A stretch of 64,000 nucleotides of DNA from an uncultured Oscillospiraceae bacterium (GTDB lineage: Bacteria > Bacillota > Clostridia > Oscillospirales > Oscillospiraceae). Positions 60,878 to 64,000 of the stretch are shown piece by piece (the stretch's first letter is position 1; each line of letters opens with the position of its first letter). The notes beneath the pieces were generated by a model, which was given only the letters and a program-made list of their open reading frames with translations, did no database searches and was not told where the DNA came from. Location of the stretch: the NCBI GenBank assembly GCA_902497145.1, contig CABVDR010000005.1, forward strand, positions 1 to 64,000, given 5' to 3'. Both the position numbers and the translations under genes were made by a program.

Positions 60878-62047
60878 TTAGCCACCGAACACCTTGATCA
60901 TGAAGCCGGCAGCCACAGCGGAACCGATAACACCGGCCACGTTGGGACCCATAGCGTGCATGAGCAGGAAGTTGGCGGGGTTTTCCTTCTGACCAACGGT
61001 CTGGGAGACACGGGCGGCCATGGGCACGGCGGACACACCGGCGGAACCGATGAGGGGGTTGACCTTGCCCTTGGTCAGGATGTACATCACATCGCCCAGC
61101 AGCACACCGCCGGCGGTGGACAGCAGGAAGGCCAGCAGGCCCAGGATGATGATGGACACGGTCTGGAAGGTGAGGAACTTGTCGTACACAGCCTTGCAGC
61201 CCACGGACAGGCCCAGAGGAATGGTGACGATGTTCATCAGAGCGTTCTGAGCAGTGTCGGACAGACGATCGGTCACGCCGCACTCACGGAACAGGTTGCC
61301 CAGCATCAGCATACCGATCAGAGGAGCGGTATCAGGCACCAGCAGGATTACGAAGATGGTCACGGCCACGGGGAAGATGATCTTCTCGGTCTTGGAGACG
61401 GTGCGCAGCTGGGTCATCTTGACCTTACGCATCTCCTTGGTGGTGAGCAGCTTCATAATGGGGGGCTGGATCATGGGGATCAGAGCCATGTAGGAATACG
61501 CCGCGATGGCGATGGCAGGCAGCAGATCCGCAGCCAGCTTAGAAGACGTCAGGATGGCGGTGGGGCCGTCCGCGCCGCCGATGACGCCGATGGCGGCAGC
61601 CTGGGCAGGCGTGAAGGAAATCAGGCCGCCGGTGACAGGACCCAGAACCAGGGCCAGCAGGAACGCGGTGAAAATGCCCAGCTGAGCGGCAGCGCCCAGC
61701 AGCAGGGACATGGGGTTAGCCAGCAGGGGGCCAAAGTCTGTCATCGCTCCGATGCCCATGAAGATGATGGACGGATAGATGGCGTAGTTGACGCCCTGAT
61801 AGAGCACCCACATAAAGCCAACACTGCTGCCGGAGGGCTCATTGAGCAGACCGGTCAGAGGCAGGTTAGCCAGCAGCATACCAAATGCGATGGGGACCAG
61901 CAGCAGGGGCTCGAAGCCCTTGCCGATGCCCATGTACAGCAGAATACAGGCAATGACCAGCATGACGACCTGACGCCAGTCAGTAGGCAGAGCGGCAAAG
62001 CCGGAGCCTCCAAAAATTGCACTTAAAACTTCTCCAAAGAAACCCAT
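60878..62047 (-). CDS. gcdB: Na+-translocating glutaconyl-CoA decarboxylase beta subunit
   Basis: The 389-residue membrane protein matches the OadB/GcdB/MmdB family: about nine to eleven hydrophobic segments, IGVIGGADGPTAILTSSKLA (the ion-site aspartate region) and NPLIGSAGVSAVPMAARVSQ near the end. It decarboxylates the carboxybiotin handed over by the carrier and exports Na+. The family also serves oxaloacetate and methylmalonyl-CoA decarboxylases. I chose glutaconyl-CoA because hgdB, of the hydroxyglutarate pathway, lies just upstream. The start ATG 62047 has GAGGGGTGA. Confidence 0.9.
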   Translation of the reverse strand: MGFFGEVLSAIFGGSGFAALPTDWRQVVMLVIACILLYMGIGKGFEPLLLVPIAFGMLLANLPLTGLLNEPSGSSVGFMWVLYQGVNYAIYPSIIFMGIGAMTDFGPLLANPMSLLLGAAAQLGIFTAFLLALVLGPVTGGLISFTPAQAAAIGVIGGADGPTAILTSSKLAADLLPAIAIAAYSYMALIPMIQPPIMKLLTTKEMRKVKMTQLRTVSKTEKIIFPVAVTIFVILLVPDTAPLIGMLMLGNLFRECGVTDRLSDTAQNALMNIVTIPLGLSVGCKAVYDKFLTFQTVSIIILGLLAFLLSTAGGVLLGDVMYILTKGKVNPLIGSAGVSAVPMAARVSQTVGQKENPANFLLMHAMGPNVAGVIGSAVAAGFMIKVFGG

Positions 62048-62062
62048 ACTTCACCCCTCCTC

Positions 62063-62740
62063 TCAACCAAGTGTGACCAGCAGGTCATCGGTGTTAACAG
62101 TTGTGCCCACCACAGCAGAGATGGACTTGACGGTACCGTCCACGGGAGCGGAGACCTCGATCTCCATCTTCATGGCCTCCAGCACCACCAGCACATCGCC
62201 GGCCTTCACAGCCTGGCCAACCTGGCACTCGACCTTGAAGATGTTGCCGGGCATGGGGCTGTTGACAGCAGTCTCACCGGCGGCCACAGGGGCGGCGGCG
62301 GGAGCAGCAGCAGGGGCAGGAGCAGCCGCGGGAGCGGGAGCAGGGGCAGCAGCGGGAGCCACAGGAGCAGCAGCCACAGGGGCGGCGGCAGGAGCAGCAG
62401 GGGCAGCGGCAATGTTTGTAATCCGGAAGGAGTTGGGGTTCATGCCAGACTCCTCAGCCACAGCGGCCATCATGACGGCCACCAGTTCACCCTCGTCCAC
62501 AGCAGGAGCAGCGGGGGCTGCCGGTTTGGGAGCGGGGGCGGGAGCAGCCTTCTTGGCAGGGGCGGCAGGGGCAGCCTTGCCCTCCACGGAGTTGACGATC
62601 TTGGAGATGATGATGATAACCAGGGCCAGGATGGCCAGCATCATAAACACCACAACCAGACCGCACACAGCCACCATCAGGGCCTCAGGCACGCTGAGCG
62701 GGGTAAACGGATCAAGAATTGCTTTGTTAATATCAGGCAT
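62063..62740 (-). CDS. OadG/GcdD-type membrane subunit fused to a biotin carrier domain
   Basis: The 225-residue protein starts at ATG 62740 after GGAGGG. Residues ~18-50 form an OadG-type membrane anchor (VAVCGLVVVFMMLAILALVIII). An Ala/Pro linker follows, then a conserved patch DEGELVAVMMAAVAEESG (~80-100), a long Ala/Pro hinge, and a biotinyl domain with the biotin site EAMKMEIE (~150-225). The hinge lets biotin swing between the carboxyltransferase and GcdB. Known clostridial decarboxylases can have two biotin carriers; here one is fused to the small anchoring subunit. Its biotinyl domain is nearly identical to that of the next gene upstream. Confidence 0.88.
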   Translation of the reverse strand: MPDINKAILDPFTPLSVPEALMVAVCGLVVVFMMLAILALVIIIISKIVNSVEGKAAPAAPAKKAAPAPAPKPAAPAAPAVDEGELVAVMMAAVAEESGMNPNSFRITNIAAAPAAPAAAPVAAAPVAPAAAPAPAPAAAPAPAAAPAAAPVAAGETAVNSPMPGNIFKVECQVGQAVKAGDVLVVLEAMKMEIEVSAPVDGTVKSISAVVGTTVNTDDLLVTLG

Positions 62741-62755
62741 AAATAAGACCCTCCA

Positions 62756-63190
62756 TTAACCCAGGGTGACCAGCAGATCGTCAGTGTTGACCGTAGAGCC
62801 AACCACAGCGGAGATGGCCTTAACAGTGCCGTCCACAGGAGCGGAGACCTCGATCTCCATCTTCATGGCCTCCAGCACTACCAGCACGTCGCCGGCCTTC
62901 ACGGCCTGGCCGACCTGGCACTCGACCTTGAAGATGTTGCCGGGCATGGGGCTGTTGACAGCGGTCTCACCGGCAGCCACAGCGGCGGGCGCGGCAGCGG
63001 GAGCAGCGGCAGGAGCAGCCGCGGGGGCGGGAGCAGGAGCGGGGGCAGCGGCAGGGGCAGCAACGGGAGCAGCCACAGGAGCAGCCACAGGAGCGGCCAT
63101 CACAGGCGCGGCAGCCACGGGAGCGGCGGCGCCGGTCTTCTCCACCGTTACACTGTAAACCTTGCCGTTCACGGTAACATTGTAGTTCAT
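62756..63190 (-). CDS. gcdC: Biotin carrier subunit of glutaconyl-CoA decarboxylase
   Basis: The 144-residue protein begins MNYNVTVNGKVYSVTVEKTG, then has an Ala/Pro-rich hinge of about 50 residues and a biotinyl domain with GNIFKVECQVGQAVKAG and the biotinylated lysine in EAMKMEIE. It carries the carboxyl group removed from glutaconyl-CoA to GcdB. About 73 C-terminal residues differ at only two places from those of the downstream gene, so one copy has been recently duplicated or converted. It is the first gene of the operon behind the promoter at 63314-63343. Confidence 0.9.
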   Translation of the reverse strand: MNYNVTVNGKVYSVTVEKTGAAAPVAAAPVMAAPVAAPVAAPVAAPAAAPAPAPAPAAAPAAAPAAAPAAVAAGETAVNSPMPGNIFKVECQVGQAVKAGDVLVVLEAMKMEIEVSAPVDGTVKAISAVVGSTVNTDDLLVTLG

Positions 63191-63268
63191 AGTTTGTTTT
63201 CCCCTTTTCTAAATGGAATAGGCTGACTTTGGAAACCGTTTTGCCGGCCCCGCAGTCAAACTATCGTT

Positions 63269-63298
63269 CCTTCACCCGCCCCCCCGGGCGGGTGAAGG
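63269..63298 (-). promoter_or_regulatory. Strong hairpin at the 5' end of the gcd leader
   Basis: CCTTCACCCGCCC and GGGCGGGTGAAGG form a perfect 13-base-pair stem around a four-base loop. It begins about nine bases after the expected transcription start of the promoter at 63314-63343. It could protect the 5' end of an abundant mRNA, act as a partial terminator for hgdB read-through, or both. Confidence 0.65.
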
Positions 63299-63313
63299 TT
63301 CGAAATTACTACC

Positions 63314-63343
63314 ATTGTAACATTTTTGCAGGATTTCTGTCAA
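63314..63343 (-). promoter_or_regulatory. Consensus promoter of the gcdC - OadG/BCCP - gcdB operon
   Basis: On the minus strand TTGACA (63343-63338) and TACAAT (63319-63314) are 18 bases apart. It is the best match to the sigma-A consensus in this window. It separates the decarboxylase genes from hgdB, so they can be expressed on their own. Confidence 0.8.
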
Positions 63344-63370
63344 GAAATTCCCACCACTTTAACAGAATAC

Positions 63371-64000
63371 TTACAGCACGTCAGCAAAGGCCTGAATGGC
63401 AGTGCTGGCCTGGCCGAAGTCCCGCATCTGCTGATCCACGCCCAGCTTGACGTGGGGGATACCGGCGTCGTCCAGAGCCTTCTTCAGGTAGGGATACTCC
63501 ATCTCCTCGGGGTCACAGAACTGCTGCATAAACAGCACCAGACCCTGAGCGCCGGAGTCCTTCACCATCTGCACCACATAGTCGGCGCGGCGGTTCTTGT
63601 TGGAGTGCTCATCGTACAGCAGTACGTCGTAGTCCTGGTCGGCAAACTGCTGAGCCAGAGCCATCATGGGATCGCCCTCCTCGCTGGCGTCCACGCGGAA
63701 GGAACGGGTCTCCTGGGCCACGTCGTCAGCAGCGATGGCAATGTGGTTGTCATCAAAGATCTGCAGCAGCTTGGGGTTGTCACAGATGATACCGGAGGTA
63801 ACCACCTTGCAGCCCTTCCAGTTGGAGGCAGGCAGCTTGGCCAGCTCAGCATTCAGCTCTTCCAGCTTCTGAGTGTGGACAGCGGGCTCCATGAACCAAG
63901 CGGAGCGGAGCACGGCGGAGCGCTCCACAGCGGAGATCGCCTCGGGGTGCTGACCAGCCAGCTTGACAAACTCACGGCGGGCCTTGCGGCTGCGGTTCAT
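63371..64000 (-). CDS. hgdB: 2-hydroxyglutaryl-CoA dehydratase beta subunit, N-terminus outside window
   Basis: Only the last ~209 residues are visible, because the gene continues beyond position 64000. The segment has the HgdB/FldC-type fold: CKVVTSGIICDNPKLLQIFDD, ADDVAQETRSFR, the cysteine-bearing VLFMQQFCDPEEMEYPYLKKAL and the end GVDQQMRDFGQASTAIQAF. The HgdAB component, activated by HgdC, dehydrates (R)-2-hydroxyglutaryl-CoA to glutaconyl-CoA in glutamate fermentation. The glutaconyl-CoA decarboxylase genes that follow use its product. Related dehydratases for lactate or phenyllactate exist, but the context favours glutarate. Confidence 0.88.
   Translation of the reverse strand: MNRSRKARREFVKLAGQHPEAISAVERSAVLRSAWFMEPAVHTQKLEELNAELAKLPASNWKGCKVVTSGIICDNPKLLQIFDDNHIAIAADDVAQETRSFRVDASEEGDPMMALAQQFADQDYDVLLYDEHSNKNRRADYVVQMVKDSGAQGLVLFMQQFCDPEEMEYPYLKKALDDAGIPHVKLGVDQQMRDFGQASTAIQAFADVL

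Noticed and set aside
60860..62026. Plus-strand open frame of 388 codons opposite gcdB
   Set aside because: It is a His/Gly/Gln-rich mirror of a membrane protein, with no plausible ribosome site or family.
62290..63150. Short repeats in the Ala/Pro hinges of the biotin carriers as a CRISPR or regulatory array
   Set aside because: They are coding GCx/CCx codon repeats of flexible hinges, irregular in spacing and without spacers.

Overview
The window looks like a chromosome segment of a high-GC, Gram-positive-type anaerobe of the Clostridia, most likely in the Oscillospiraceae (Flavonifractor / Pseudoflavonifractor / Intestinimonas-like). Three things suggest this: the Firmicutes gene order rsfS - LCP - nadD/yqeK - yhbY and smc - ftsY, SLH-domain surface proteins, and a hydroxyglutarate-pathway glutamate-fermentation locus (hgdB plus a Na+-pumping glutaconyl-CoA decarboxylase). 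The genus is an inference. No rRNA, tRNA or CRISPR array was seen.

Positions 1 to about 27,900 form an accessory region that reads like the distal part of an integrative and conjugative element. It opens with the end of an NlpC/P60 cell-wall hydrolase and a DUF6017-type replication protein. A surface and regulation module follows: a LytTR response regulator, a convergent GHKL sensor kinase, a second divergent LytTR regulator, and in the same operon a secreted protein of about 3,467 residues with three SLH repeats. A lipoprotein gene comes next, then the decayed end of a second SLH gene. Beyond these lie a small HTH repressor, an IS110-family insertion, a DinG/XPD-like helicase, a SHOCT-like peptide and a cassette of four serine-recombinase-related genes. 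Two of those are complete large serine recombinases; the other two look like the separated halves of a third, and the catalytic half has lost its nucleophile. A metallophosphoesterase and an unknown protein finish the element next to the host gene rsfS.

Positions 28,000 to 38,800 hold conserved housekeeping genes, all on the minus strand: rsfS, a LytR-CpsA-Psr protein, a fused nadD-yqeK, yhbY, rdgB, rph, ftsY, two small membrane proteins and smc. The smc 3' end carries a tandem partial duplication. The gene just downstream of it appears to have lost a zinc-ribbon C-terminus by frameshift.

Positions 39,200 to 59,750 hold a type IV pilus locus on the plus strand. It begins with two cyclic-di-GMP signalling genes, one of them frameshifted. 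Tightly overlapping genes follow for a giant 2,228-residue prepilin-like protein with GLUG-type repeats, three minor pseudopilins, PilB, PilT, PilC, the major pilin, prepilin peptidase, PilM, PilN and PilO. The arrangement suggests a c-di-GMP-controlled Gram-positive pilus displaying a very large adhesin.

Positions 59,750 to 64,000 (minus strand) encode a transglutaminase-like protein and the energy-conserving end of glutamate fermentation: the hgdB C-terminus, then a promoter and leader hairpin, two biotin carrier proteins (one fused to an OadG-type membrane subunit) and the GcdB sodium pump subunit.
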